64,000 bases of DNA from DATAGF01 sp963813355 (lineage in GTDB: Bacteria > Actinomycetota > Thermoleophilia > Miltoncostaeales > Miltoncostaeaceae). The notes below the pieces were generated by a model. The model was not told the origin of the DNA. It ran no database searches and was given only the letters and a program-made list of their open reading frames with translations. Position 1 is the first letter of the stretch. Every line of letters starts with the position of its first letter. This document shows positions 1 to 8,736 of this stretch, one piece after another. The stretch lies in the NCBI GenBank assembly GCA_963813355.1, contig CAWEYS010000025.1:5164-69163 (forward strand), read 5' to 3'. Made by a program: the position numbers and the translations under genes.

Positions 1-295
1 TCGTCTCGCCGTCCTGGATCTCGGCCGGGACGTCGTCGGGCTCGACGTCGATCACGTAGAGCGTCCCCGGCGCGCCGCCCTGGCGGCTGACGTTGACGAT
101 CACGAGCGCGCTGTAGCCGCGCATGACCTCGTAGGCCAGGTCGAGGCCGCTCGTCCCCACGTCCATCACGCTGACGCCGGACGGCAGGTCGCGCTCGGCC
201 AGGCGGCGCGCGACCTCGGCGCCGAAGGCGTCGTCCTGCAGCCACGCGTTGCCGACGCCGGCGATGAGGATCTGCTTCTCGAGCTCACGGGTCAT
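1..295 (-). CDS. Hydrogenase maturation protease (HyaD/HybD type), 3' end cut by window edge
   Basis: This endopeptidase family removes the C-terminal extension of the [NiFe] large subunit after nickel insertion. The visible 98 residues start MTRELEKQILIAGVGNAW and contain the family signature GVGN...DDAFG and the following MDVGTSGLDLAYEV stretch, which carries a metal-binding acidic residue. The ATG at 295 overlaps the stop of the upstream gene (292-294), so it is translationally coupled as the last visible gene of the hydrogenase operon. The C-terminal part lies outside the window. The family call is firm; the exact substrate (the large subunit at 3655-5430) is inferred from context. Confidence 0.9.
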   Translation of the reverse strand, partial: MTRELEKQILIAGVGNAWLQDDAFGAEVARRLAERDLPSGVSVMDVGTSGLDLAYEVMRGYSALVIVNVSRQGGAPGTLYVIDVEPDDVPAEIQDGET

Positions 296-1449
296 GTCGG
301 TTCGACCTCCACCTCGGCGGGCGTGAAGTACAGGTAGCGGCCGATGTCGCGCATCAGCTCCTGCCCGGGATCATCGTCCACCGTGACCGCCAGGTGGACG
401 CCGTCCTCGTAGTCGCGGTAGATCCGCTCGATCGTGGCGACGCGGCCGGCCCAGACGCCGTCCTGGGGGGCCCGCCCGAACCCCGGGCGCAGCCGGACCT
501 TGGCCCCCCGCCGGTAGGTGACGCCGTCGACCACGATCCTCCCCTCGCCGGCGACGTCGGCGGGGCCGAGCCGGTGGGCGGGCGGGGGGTCGGCGATCGT
601 CACCCGCCCGCGCAGGCGCGCGATCTCCTCCGGCCCCGCGGCCTCGGCGCGCGCGAGCATCTCGCGCACCGCCGGGTCCTGCTCGGCGATGGCGGCCCGC
701 TCGGCGTCGCTCAGCGCCAGCACGTGGAGCAGCAGCGCCTCCTCGATCTCGGTGGCGTCGAACAGGTCGCCGTGGCTCTCGGGCGCGATCTTCGGGTGGT
801 CGGGCAGGACGATCGCGGCGCCAAGGACGGCGTCGTCGGCGGCGCTCGCCAGGACGGGGAAGATGTTGACGTGGTCGCACGCGGCGACCGCCTGGGCGGC
901 GCCCGGGCCCGGCGCGACCGGCGAGGCGAAGCGGCTGCCGGGCGCGGTCGCGACCAGGTGGGTCGACAGCAGCGAGGAGCGGAGCGCCTCCGGGCGGTCG
1001 AGCCCCTCGGCCACCGGCGTCGTGTTGTGGACGCACATCGCCACGCGCGCGAGCCCCCCCTCCAGCGGGGTGGCGGCCAGGCGCGCGCGGCCCTGCACCG
1101 CGTCGAAGGCGAACGGGATCGTGATGCCCGTGCGGGCCAGCTCGTCCAGCGGCGCCGGGCCGAGCTCGATCCGCCGCTCCACGCCCTGGTGGCGCTCGCC
1201 GCTGGGCTCGAGGAAGGCGACCGTCCCCGCCACCGGCGCGTCCGGCGCGGCCGGCTCGAGCACCAGCTGCATCCGGGCGCGATCGAGCGTGTGCGGGCCG
1301 CCCGCCGCGTAGACGGGCGGGTAGACGATGCCGAACGGCGTCGGGGTGGCGTTCTTGGTCGCCCCCGGCGTGTAGGGGTAGAGCGCGTATCCCTCGTAGA
1401 GGAGCGTCGTGAGGAGGCGCTCGACGCCCGCGTCGAGGACGGCGGTCAC
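292..1449 (-). CDS. Conserved hydrogenase-operon protein of unknown function (about 385 aa)
   Basis: I do not recognise a named domain. The GTG start at 1449 overlaps the stop of the DUF6084 gene in a GTGA arrangement, which decides the start; longer frames upstream only read antisense or out-of-frame DNA. The N-terminal two thirds are a mixed alpha/beta region with the stretch CVHNTTPVAEG. The last about 80 residues (from VVDGVTYRRGAKVRL) look like a small beta barrel of SH3-like type with an acidic tail. No signal peptide or membrane segment is seen, so it is probably cytoplasmic. Its place between DUF6084 and the maturation protease suggests a role in assembling or attaching the hydrogenase; this is inference. 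Confidence 0.75.
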   Translation of the reverse strand: MTAVLDAGVERLLTTLLYEGYALYPYTPGATKNATPTPFGIVYPPVYAAGGPHTLDRARMQLVLEPAAPDAPVAGTVAFLEPSGERHQGVERRIELGPAPLDELARTGITIPFAFDAVQGRARLAATPLEGGLARVAMCVHNTTPVAEGLDRPEALRSSLLSTHLVATAPGSRFASPVAPGPGAAQAVAACDHVNIFPVLASAADDAVLGAAIVLPDHPKIAPESHGDLFDATEIEEALLLHVLALSDAERAAIAEQDPAVREMLARAEAAGPEEIARLRGRVTIADPPPAHRLGPADVAGEGRIVVDGVTYRRGAKVRLRPGFGRAPQDGVWAGRVATIERIYRDYEDGVHLAVTVDDDPGQELMRDIGRYLYFTPAEVEVEPT

Positions 1450-2129
1450 GGCTCCTCCTCCCCCCGGAGCAGGTCGCGCACGACGTCGTCGAAGGAGTGG
1501 TGCCCGACGTCCGCCTTGCGGCGCGAGAGCTGCTCGAGCGTGTCCTCCCCCAACCGGATCCAGCCGCCTCCGGGGTAGTGGGCGGCGATCGTGCGGGTCC
1601 ACACGGCGATCGGCATCCGCCACCGCGCCGAGCAGCTCCAGGGCACGAGCACGACCTGCAGGCGGTCGCCCTCGCCGGCGTAGAGGACGGTGCCGTTGAA
1701 GTGGAAGCTCAGCGGCACCTCGCCGTCCGGGAGCGAGTGGAAGTACTTGCTCGCCGCGACCTCGAGGTCGTAGGTGCAGGGAACCTCGAGCGAGAAGGCC
1801 GCCGACCCGCTGAACGTGGGGACGAGCGCGTCGACGCGCGCCCACTGGAAGGAGTGCGTCGTCGCGCCCCAGCGCTCGGGCGGGCCGAACAGCTCGACCA
1901 GGCGCTCGCGCGTCGCGTCGTCGTAGGTGCGCCGCGCCGGGTCGATGTGGATCTGGGTCGACAGGGCGATCGTGTAGACCTCGCGGCCCTCCGGCTCGGT
2001 CACGTGGAGGTGGAAGCGCACGCCCGGCGTCGCCGAGTGCTCGAGCGGCTCGGCGCCGAGGACCGTGAACTCGAGCGCCGTGGGCGGCGCGGGCGTGCCG
2101 TTGACGCTCGTCGGGGCGAGCTCGGTCAT
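1446..2129 (-). CDS. DUF6084 family protein, hydrogenase-associated
   Basis: A protein of about 227 aa starting MTELAPTSVNGTPAPP, with beta-rich sequence (FTVLGAEPLEH..., VRFHLHVTEPEGREVYTIAL, QIHIDP). The family is known to me as one found beside actinobacterial [NiFe] hydrogenase genes, with no established activity. The ATG at 2129 overlaps the stop of the DUF5947 gene (ATGA), and its own stop overlaps the next start, so three accessory genes are tightly coupled. No signal peptide or metal motif is seen. A scaffold or assembly role is possible but unproven. Confidence 0.75.
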   Translation of the reverse strand: MTELAPTSVNGTPAPPTALEFTVLGAEPLEHSATPGVRFHLHVTEPEGREVYTIALSTQIHIDPARRTYDDATRERLVELFGPPERWGATTHSFQWARVDALVPTFSGSAAFSLEVPCTYDLEVAASKYFHSLPDGEVPLSFHFNGTVLYAGEGDRLQVVLVPWSCSARWRMPIAVWTRTIAAHYPGGGWIRLGEDTLEQLSRRKADVGHHSFDDVVRDLLRGEEEP

Positions 2130-2761
2130 CGCACGCCCGCCGCGTCCCGAAGGCCGTCGAAGAACCGCTCCACGGTGGCCTCCATCTCCGTCCCGCCGCT
2201 GATCCCCTCCCAGGTCGCCTTGATCAGGCCCACGAGCCGGTAGCAGTCGTCGAGCGGAGCGATGGCGTGGACGTGCGGCTGGGCCAGGCGGTTGACGATC
2301 AGCGCCTCCGCGTCGGGATCGAGGTCCTCGAGCACCGGGTTCGCGGCGACCAGGCGGCGCCAGGCCTCCAGGTCCAGCTCGCACTCCGTCGCCCCCGCCG
2401 GGCTCGGGTAGAGGGCGACGACGCCCCCGGTCCCGCTGGAGCGCAGGAAGAACGCCAGGCCGATCGGGATCTCGAACGCCGCCCACAGCTCGTCCGAGAG
2501 CTCGAGGCCCTCGAGCCAGACCGTGCGCGAGCCCGTCGGCCGGTAGCGCGCCTCGCCCGAGCGCATCGCCCAGCAGGTGGGGCAGACGCACACGATCCTC
2601 CGCTCCTCCAGATCGAGCAGGTGCTTGTGCTCGGACGGCAGGGATATGGGGCAGAGCTCGCAGCGACCGCCCTCGCTGCTCGCCTCCGGGGGCCGCGGGC
2701 CCGCCGGCTCGCGCGCGAAGCGCTTGAGGCCCGCGACGAGCGAGGGCTGCGGCCCCCTCAT
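2126..2761 (-). CDS. DUF5947 family protein, hydrogenase-associated, with Cys pairs
   Basis: About 211 aa starting MRGPQPSLVAGLKRFAR. Near the N-terminus are two cysteine pairs, GGRCELCPISL and IVCVCPTCWAMRSG, spaced like a metal (zinc or iron) site. The rest is alpha/beta with FEIPIGLAFFLRSSG and a C-terminal helical region. DUF5947 proteins occur in actinobacterial hydrogenase operons, and their function is not established. The start at 2761 overlaps the stop of the NifU/Rieske-like gene by 4 bases. The cysteines and position make an electron-transfer or Fe-S handling role plausible, but this is inference. Confidence 0.75.
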   Translation of the reverse strand: MRGPQPSLVAGLKRFAREPAGPRPPEASSEGGRCELCPISLPSEHKHLLDLEERRIVCVCPTCWAMRSGEARYRPTGSRTVWLEGLELSDELWAAFEIPIGLAFFLRSSGTGGVVALYPSPAGATECELDLEAWRRLVAANPVLEDLDPDAEALIVNRLAQPHVHAIAPLDDCYRLVGLIKATWEGISGGTEMEATVERFFDGLRDAAGVR

Positions 2762-3633
2762 CCCGCGGCCAGCGCCACTCGGACCCGCCCGTCGTCGCGC
2801 AGCAGCGGCACCGGAGCCACCTGCAGCAGCTCGTCGTCCGGCGAGCGGCCCGCCCGCCGCAGCTCGAAGCGGCGCTCGCACGAGGGGCAGGTGAGCATGC
2901 CGGCCGGCGTCATCGGGGCGGCGTCGAGGCGCGAGCGGCACCAGCCGCAGGAGTTCCGGTAGGCGAGGAGGGTCCCCGCGACGTTGGCCACGAGCAGGTC
3001 GGCGCCGGCGAGGGTCACGCCCACCGTGGTGCCCGGCGCCGGCTCCCGGCCCTCGAGGTCCGTCCAGGCGGCCGGCGCGCCCGAGGACTGCCCGTTCGCT
3101 CCCGCTCCGGCCGAGGGGCCGGCGCCGCCCTCCCGCGGCGCCGGCTCGCTGACGCCCTCGACCTCGAGCCCCTCGAGGTCGGGCGCCGTCTCCTCGAGCG
3201 CCTTCTTGATCGCGAGCTCGAGCGTCGCCTCCGACGCCGGGCACCCGTTGCAGTGCCCGACGAGCCGCATGTGGGCCACCCCGTCCTCCACGCCGACCAG
3301 CTCGACGTCGCCGCCGTGCGACTCCATGTAGGGGCGCACGCCGTCGAGCGCCTCCTGCACCCGCGTCTCGAGGTTGACCGGGTAGAGGCCGTGGATGACC
3401 AGGAGGCTGGCGACGACCCCGTCCTCGACCAGGCGCCCGCGGACCTCGGCGACGGTCGCGCCGGGCTCGTCGAGCGCCTCCATGATGCGCTCGAGCCCCG
3501 CGCCGTAGAGCTGGAGGATCGAGGCCACCAGCTCGTCCGCGACCGCGCGGGCCTGGAGGTCCTGGACCTCGTCGAGCTGCGCGGTGAGGGCCTGGACCCG
3601 CTCGACCAGCTCCGCGGAAGGATCGGCGTCCAT
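2758..3633 (-). CDS. NifU-like domain fused to Rieske-fold domain with an all-Cys site
   Basis: A 291-aa protein probably serving the hydrogenase as Fe-S/electron-transfer partner. After a helical N-terminus (1-80) comes a NifU C-terminal-type domain (about 90-165) with the CxxC motif GHCNGCPAS. An Ala/Gly/Pro linker leads to a Rieske-like domain (about 195-280). In canonical Rieske proteins the cluster ligands are CxH and CxxH; here the matching places read SCGWCRS and TCPSCERRF, giving two CxxC pairs. It could therefore hold a rubredoxin-type iron, an all-Cys cluster or zinc. It lies directly after the large subunit gene. Family membership is clear; the cofactor is not. Confidence 0.85.
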   Translation of the reverse strand: MDADPSAELVERVQALTAQLDEVQDLQARAVADELVASILQLYGAGLERIMEALDEPGATVAEVRGRLVEDGVVASLLVIHGLYPVNLETRVQEALDGVRPYMESHGGDVELVGVEDGVAHMRLVGHCNGCPASEATLELAIKKALEETAPDLEGLEVEGVSEPAPREGGAGPSAGAGANGQSSGAPAAWTDLEGREPAPGTTVGVTLAGADLLVANVAGTLLAYRNSCGWCRSRLDAAPMTPAGMLTCPSCERRFELRRAGRSPDDELLQVAPVPLLRDDGRVRVALAAG

Positions 3634-3654
3634 GTCACCCGTCCCCTGGCGTGG

Positions 3655-5430
3655 TCAGCACATCCCGGTCGGCGTGTGGACGACCTTGCGGACCCGGCCC
3701 TTGCCGTACATGTGCACGCCGCACGGCAGGCACGGGTCGAAGCTGTGGACCGCCCGCATGATGTCGATGCCCTTGAAGTTGTCCGGGCCGTTCTCCTCGA
3801 AGATCGGGGTGTTCTGCACCGCGTCCTCGTAGGGGCCCGGCGTGCCGTAGGAGTCGCGCGGGTTGCCGTTCCACGGCGTGGGCGGGTACGGCTGGTAGTT
3901 GGCGATCTTGCCGCCGCGGATGACCATGTGGTGGGAGAGCACCCCGCGCGCGGCCTCGTGGAAGCCGACGCTGATCGCCTCGTCCGGCACCGTGAAGTCG
4001 TTCCACGACTTCGTGCGCCCGGCCCTGACCTCCTTGAGCGCCTGCTCCAGGTTGTAGAGCCCGACCAGGGCCGAGTAGGCCTGGTGGTAGGTGCGCGCGC
4101 GCTGGCGCTCGATCGCGTTCGACCACGGCGGGATCTTCCACTCGAGCTCCATCTCGGGCATGAACCCCGTCTTGGGCAGCACCATCTGCAGGCTCTCGCC
4201 GGTGGCCTTGAGGTAGCCGATGTCCACGAGGCCGGCCTTCGCCGTCACCCACTGGCGGGCGAACGGGCCGCCGCCGGTGTCGTTGGCGACGTAGATGTCG
4301 TTGCGCGCGTCGAACATCCGCGGCGAGGCGACCCACGAGTACTTGTCGGCCCAGTCGCGCGCCTGGGGCTTGGGCAGCGTCACCTTGTTCCACGGGTGGC
4401 GCTTGTCGACCGGGTTGCCCAGCGGGTCCTGCGTGACGAACGTCTCCTCGTTGGTCCAGTCGTCGAAGTAGGAGGAGCCGAGCAGGATGCGGATCGCCAG
4501 GTTGATCTCGACCAGGTCCGTGGTGATCAGCTCGCCCTTGAACACGAGGCCCGGCGTGACGAACCGGTGCCGGCCCCAATCGGTCATGTTCGCGTAGCTG
4601 TAGTTGACGTACTGCGGGTCGTCGAAGGCGCCCCAGCAGACCAGGTCCGTGTCGCGGTAGCCGACCCGCTCGTACCCCGGCAGCGCCTCGTAGAAGAAGT
4701 CGTAGAGGTCGTCGTGCATGGGGACCGTGCGCTTGCAGTAGTCCATGTACCGCATCAGGCGCACGTAGTAGTCGGTCAGCGTCTGGTGGGTGATGTCGGC
4801 GCTGCAGCCGCCGGGCATGATCGTCGAGGGGTGCGTGTGGCGGCCGCCGAAGAGGCAGTACATCTCGCGGGTGTACCGGGCCACCTGGAGCGTCTCCAGG
4901 TAGAAGCTGCCGGTGAACGCGTTCAGCGCCCGCATGATGTCGGCGATGGTCTTGAGCCCGTGGATGTCCGCGTGGGGGGCGGGCGTCTGCTCGGCCTTCT
5001 TGAGGAGGCCCGGGTTGGTGTCCTTCACCACCTGCTCGGAGTAGTCCACGTTCGCCATGCAGTCGTTGTAGATCGCGTGGTCGAACATGAAGTCCGCCGA
5101 CTCGGCCAGGTTGAAGGCGTAGTCGCCGAGCGGCGGCGGCTTGACCCCGTAGGCCATGTTCTGGTTGAGGCACGAGCAGGTGCAGTGGTTGTCACCGCAG
5201 ATGCCGCAGATGCGGCTCGTGATGAAGTGGGCGTCGCGCGGGTCGATCCCCTTCATGAAGATGTCGAAGCCGCGGAAGATCATCGAGGTGCTGTAGCACT
5301 TCAGGACTTCCTGGTTGGCGAAGTCGATCTCGGTGTGGATCCCGAGGCTGCCGACGATCCGGGTCACCGGATCCCACGACATCTCCTTGACCGCGATCTT
5401 CTTCTCGACCGGGGTTTCCGCTGTGGCCAT
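3655..5430 (-). CDS. hhyL: [NiFe] hydrogenase large subunit (group 1h/actinobacterial type)
   Basis: Catalytic subunit that splits H2 at the NiFe(CN)2CO site, probably scavenging trace H2 for respiration. The 591 residues begin MATAETPVEKKIAVKEMSWD. The N-terminal L1 motif is SRICGICGDNH and the C-terminal L2 motif is SFDPCLPCGVH, giving the four Ni ligands as two CxxC pairs. The 18 residues after that His (MYGKGRVRK...TGMC) are the likely cleaved extension. The L1 region has extra cysteines (NHCTCSCLNQ). The ATG at 5430 is 32 bp from the small subunit stop. The assignment to group 1h rests on the overall sequence style and on the Asp-containing proximal site in the small subunits. Confidence 0.95.
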   Translation of the reverse strand: MATAETPVEKKIAVKEMSWDPVTRIVGSLGIHTEIDFANQEVLKCYSTSMIFRGFDIFMKGIDPRDAHFITSRICGICGDNHCTCSCLNQNMAYGVKPPPLGDYAFNLAESADFMFDHAIYNDCMANVDYSEQVVKDTNPGLLKKAEQTPAPHADIHGLKTIADIMRALNAFTGSFYLETLQVARYTREMYCLFGGRHTHPSTIMPGGCSADITHQTLTDYYVRLMRYMDYCKRTVPMHDDLYDFFYEALPGYERVGYRDTDLVCWGAFDDPQYVNYSYANMTDWGRHRFVTPGLVFKGELITTDLVEINLAIRILLGSSYFDDWTNEETFVTQDPLGNPVDKRHPWNKVTLPKPQARDWADKYSWVASPRMFDARNDIYVANDTGGGPFARQWVTAKAGLVDIGYLKATGESLQMVLPKTGFMPEMELEWKIPPWSNAIERQRARTYHQAYSALVGLYNLEQALKEVRAGRTKSWNDFTVPDEAISVGFHEAARGVLSHHMVIRGGKIANYQPYPPTPWNGNPRDSYGTPGPYEDAVQNTPIFEENGPDNFKGIDIMRAVHSFDPCLPCGVHMYGKGRVRKVVHTPTGMC

Positions 5431-5462
5431 CTGTCATTCCTCCCAGTCGGGCGGGGTCGAGG

Positions 5463-6524
5463 TCACCAGCGCTTGGCGTAGCCGGTGGTCAGCTCCGCCC
5501 GGTTGTGGCGCCACTCCGGCTCCTTGTCGTAGACGCGCCTTATCGTCTGCTTGCGGCCCCACCTCAGGATCGGCCCGTAGGTGAACCTCGCGGCGGCGGA
5601 CGAGATCCTCGCGTTCCTCGTCTCCTCCATGAAGGGCATGTACTTGTCGGGGAAGCCCGGCATCGTGCACGCCATGCAGATGCCGCCGACGTTGGGGCAG
5701 CCGCCGATCCCGTTGATCCACCCGCGCAGCGGGACGTTGCACTTGACCACGGGGCCCTTGCAGCCGAGCTTCACCAGGCAGCGGTGGTCCGACCCGTACT
5801 GCGTGGCGAAGTTGCCGGACTCGTAGAAGGCGGCCCGGTTGCAGCTCTCGTGCGCGGTGCGCTCGAAGAGCCACTTGGGCCGGTTGGCCTCGTCGAGGTC
5901 CGGCAGGGGCGCCATCCCCGCGAGCGCGAACACCAGGTACATCAGGGTCTCGGAGATGTTGTCGCCCTGCGCCGGGCAGCCGGGGATGTTGACGATCGGG
6001 ATGCCGGCCTTCGACCTCCAGCTCCAGCCGAGGTAGTCGCACAGGCCCATCGCCCCGGTCGGGTTGTTCTTCATCGCCGGGATCCCGCCGTAGGTGGCGC
6101 ACGTCCCGACCGCGACGACCGCGGCCGCCTTGGGGGCGAGGCGGTCGATCCACTCGTTGGTGGTGATGGGCTGGCCGGTCGACGGGTTCACGCCCATGCC
6201 CGTCCAGTAGCCGTCGCCGTTGATCTGCTCGTTGGGGACCGAGCCCTCGAGCACGAGCACGAAGGGGTCGAGCTTGCCGTCCTCGGCGTCGTACCAGGCC
6301 TGCATGAACTCCTGGCCCTGCTCGACGGCCAGCACCGTGTTGTGGACCACCACGCGGGGCATCCCGGGGATCGCCCCCGTGATGATGTCCTCGAGGCTCG
6401 GGTTGGTCGCCCCCGTCAGGGCGACGCTGTCCCCCTCGCAGCTGAGGCCGGTGGTGAGCCAGATGACGTGGGCGGTGATCGCCTCCGTCTCGGCCTGGTT
6501 GGGCACGAACTCCGTCGCAGCCAC
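5463..6524 (-). CDS. hhyS: [NiFe] hydrogenase small subunit 1
   Basis: Fe-S relay subunit, 353 aa, GTG start at 6524. The proximal-cluster motif is GLSCEGDSV, where the fourth position is Asp rather than Cys. This 3Cys-1Asp site is the known hallmark of the actinobacterial-type hydrogenase. Further cluster ligands are in GTCATYGG, NIPGCPAQ, the distal HxxC (TAHESCNR), and GCKGPVVKCN with GGCPNVGGICMACTMPG. There is no Tat signal and no C-terminal membrane anchor, so it is probably cytoplasmic and peripherally attached. It lies directly upstream of the large subunit and 13 bp after hypE. A full-length paralogue is at 9363-10424. Confidence 0.95.
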   Translation of the reverse strand: MAATEFVPNQAETEAITAHVIWLTTGLSCEGDSVALTGATNPSLEDIITGAIPGMPRVVVHNTVLAVEQGQEFMQAWYDAEDGKLDPFVLVLEGSVPNEQINGDGYWTGMGVNPSTGQPITTNEWIDRLAPKAAAVVAVGTCATYGGIPAMKNNPTGAMGLCDYLGWSWRSKAGIPIVNIPGCPAQGDNISETLMYLVFALAGMAPLPDLDEANRPKWLFERTAHESCNRAAFYESGNFATQYGSDHRCLVKLGCKGPVVKCNVPLRGWINGIGGCPNVGGICMACTMPGFPDKYMPFMEETRNARISSAAARFTYGPILRWGRKQTIRRVYDKEPEWRHNRAELTTGYAKRW

Positions 6525-6537
6525 CTGCGCTCCCTTC

Positions 6538-7617
6538 TCAGCAGATCCGCGGCAGCGGGTCTCCGACGAGCTGGTCCATCACCCGCCGGCCGCCGAACGC
6601 CGTGTTCACCAGCACCATCCCGGGCGGCTCGGTCTTCACCTCTCCGATCTCCGCCGCCCGCTCGCAGCCCTCGACGGCGCGCAGCGCCGCCAGCGCCTCG
6701 TCCGCCGCCTCGGGCGCGACGAACGCGACCAGCGTGCCCTCGTTGGCCACGTACATGGGGTCGATCCCGAGGATCTCCGCCGCGCCCGCGACGGCGGGGT
6801 CGACCGGCACGTCGCCCTCGCGCAGCACGATCGCCACGCCCGAGGCGCGGGCCAGCTCGTTGAGCACCGAGGCGACGCCGCCGCGCGTCGCGTCCCGCAT
6901 CGTCCGCAGCGACGGCCCGGCCGCGCCGAGCAGGGCGTCGGCGGCCGGCCACAGCGAGCGCGTGTCGGAGGTGATCCGCGACTCCAGCTCGAACTCGCCC
7001 CGCGCGAGCATGATCGCCATGCCGTGGTTGCCGACCTCCCCCGAGACCAGGATGCGGTCGCCGGGCCGCAGGCCCGCGGGCGAGAGCGACGCGCGCGGGT
7101 CCACCCGCCCGATGCCCGTCGTGCAGACGTACATCTGGTCCGCGTGCCCGCGCTCGACGACCTTGGTGTCGCCGGCCACGATCGCCACGCCCGCCGCCTC
7201 AGCCGCGGCGGCGATCGCGTCGACCTCGGCCCGCAGCGTCTCGGCCTCGAGCCCCTCCTCCAGGATCAGCGACAGGCTGAGCGCGATCGGGCGCGCCCCC
7301 GCCATCGCGAGGTCGTTGACGGTGCCGTTCACCGCGAGCTCGCCGATCGAGCCGCCCGGGAAGCGGATCGGCGTGACCACGAAGCTGTCGGTCGTCATCG
7401 CCAGGCCCGTTCCCTCCACCGCCGCCGCGTCGCCCATGACGGCGAGCGCCGGCGAGCCGAAGGCGGGCAGGAACAGCCCCTCGATCAGCGTCTGCGTCGC
7501 CTTGCCCCCGGCGCCGTGCGCCATCGTGATGCGCGGGTCCGTGAACCTCGCGCGCCGGGCCCGCGCGGTCTCGATCCTCCCGAGGACCTTCTGCTCGCGA
7601 TCGGAGACCGTGCTCAC
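6538..7617 (-). CDS. hypE: HypE, carbamoyl dehydratase for the hydrogenase CN ligands
   Basis: HypE dehydrates the carbamoyl group received from HypF on its C-terminal cysteine to a cyano ligand, then passes it to the HypC-HypD complex. The 359-aa protein has the expected ITMAHGAGGKATQTLIE start of the PurM-like fold, AIMLARGEF, DATRGGVASVLNELA, and ends with PRIC, the active thiocarboxamide Cys. The GTG start at 7617 is 3 bp from the hypD stop. hypF, hypA and hypB are not in the window. Confidence 0.95.
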   Translation of the reverse strand: MSTVSDREQKVLGRIETARARRARFTDPRITMAHGAGGKATQTLIEGLFLPAFGSPALAVMGDAAAVEGTGLAMTTDSFVVTPIRFPGGSIGELAVNGTVNDLAMAGARPIALSLSLILEEGLEAETLRAEVDAIAAAAEAAGVAIVAGDTKVVERGHADQMYVCTTGIGRVDPRASLSPAGLRPGDRILVSGEVGNHGMAIMLARGEFELESRITSDTRSLWPAADALLGAAGPSLRTMRDATRGGVASVLNELARASGVAIVLREGDVPVDPAVAGAAEILGIDPMYVANEGTLVAFVAPEAADEALAALRAVEGCERAAEIGEVKTEPPGMVLVNTAFGGRRVMDQLVGDPLPRIC

Positions 7618-7620
7618 GGC

Positions 7621-8736
7621 TCACACCACCTCGCGCTCGCGGGCGAAGCGGCCGTAGTTGTAGTAGGCCGCGCACGCGCCCTCGGGCGAGACCATGCACG
7701 TGCCGATGGCGTGCTCCGGCGTGCAGGCGGTGCCGAAGACCTTGCACTCCCACGGCTTGATCACGCCCTTGAGCACCTCGCCGCACTGGCACGCCTTCGG
7801 GTCGGCGACGCGGATGCCGGGAACGCTGAAGCGCAGCTCGGCGTCGAGGTCGGCGTACTCCGCCGAGAGCTTCAGGGCGCTCTGGGAGATGAAGCCCAGG
7901 CCGCGCCACTCGAAGTGCGGCCGCAGCTCGAAGACCTCTGCCAGGGCCTCCAGCGCCCGGGGGTTGCCCTCGCGCGGGACCACCCGCTTGTACTGGTTCT
8001 CGACCTTGCAGCGCCCGTCCCGCAGCTGCCGCAGGATCATCTGGATCGACTGCAGGATGTCGAGCGGCTCGAAGCCCGAGATGACGACCGGGCGACCGTA
8101 GTCGGCGGGGATGAACTCGAGCGGCCGCGCCCCCACCACGGTGCACACGTGCCCCGGTCCGATGAAGCCGTCGAGCCGCAGGTCGGGCGACTCCAGCAGC
8201 GCCCGCAGCGGCGGCACGATCGTGACGTGGTTGCAGATGCAGGAGAAGTTCGCGATGCCATCGGCCTTCGCGCGCTTCAGCGTCAGCGCGGTCGAGGGCG
8301 CCGTCGTCTCGAAGCCGATCGCGAAGAACACGACCTCGCGGTCCGGGTTCTCCCTCGCGACGCGCAGCGCGTCGAGCGGCGAGTAGACCATCCGGACGTC
8401 CGCGCCCGCCGCCTTGGCCTCCAGCAGCGTCCCGCGCGAGCCGGGGACCCGCATCATGTCGCCGAAGCAGGTGAAGATGACCCCGGGCTCGTGGGCGACC
8501 GCGATGCCGTCGTCCACGCGGCCCATCGGGATCACGCAGACGGGGCAGCCCGGCCCGTGGATGAGCTCGACGTTCTCCGGCAGGAGGTCGTCGATCCCGT
8601 ACTTGTAGATCGAGTGGGTGTGGCCGCCGCACACCTCCATCACCTTGTAGTGGCGGCCGGGCTCGACGGTCGCCAGGATGTCGCCGGCCAGCGCCTGCCC
8701 CAGCTCCGCGTCGCGGTACTCGTTGACGAACCTCAC
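7621..8736 (-). CDS. hypD: HypD, Fe-S scaffold for Fe(CN)2CO assembly
   Basis: About 371 aa. HypD carries a [4Fe-4S] cluster and, with HypC, builds the Fe(CN)2CO unit. Typical motifs are present: MEVCGGHTHSIYKYG, HGPGCPVCVIP, GFETTAPSTA, GPGHVCTVVG, GFEPLDIL and the C-terminal cysteines of ACQCGEVLKG...WECKVFG and GTCMVSPEGACAAYY. The GTG start at 8736 overlaps the stop of the second hypC gene by 4 bases. Everything expected for an active protein is present. Confidence 0.95.
   Translation of the reverse strand: MRFVNEYRDAELGQALAGDILATVEPGRHYKVMEVCGGHTHSIYKYGIDDLLPENVELIHGPGCPVCVIPMGRVDDGIAVAHEPGVIFTCFGDMMRVPGSRGTLLEAKAAGADVRMVYSPLDALRVARENPDREVVFFAIGFETTAPSTALTLKRAKADGIANFSCICNHVTIVPPLRALLESPDLRLDGFIGPGHVCTVVGARPLEFIPADYGRPVVISGFEPLDILQSIQMILRQLRDGRCKVENQYKRVVPREGNPRALEALAEVFELRPHFEWRGLGFISQSALKLSAEYADLDAELRFSVPGIRVADPKACQCGEVLKGVIKPWECKVFGTACTPEHAIGTCMVSPEGACAAYYNYGRFAREREVV

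Noticed and set aside
3253..5481. 742-codon open frame on the plus strand
   Set aside because: It is antisense to the hydrogenase large subunit, which has all catalytic motifs. The plus-strand product is low-complexity Val/Leu/Arg/Asp with no family-like sequence.
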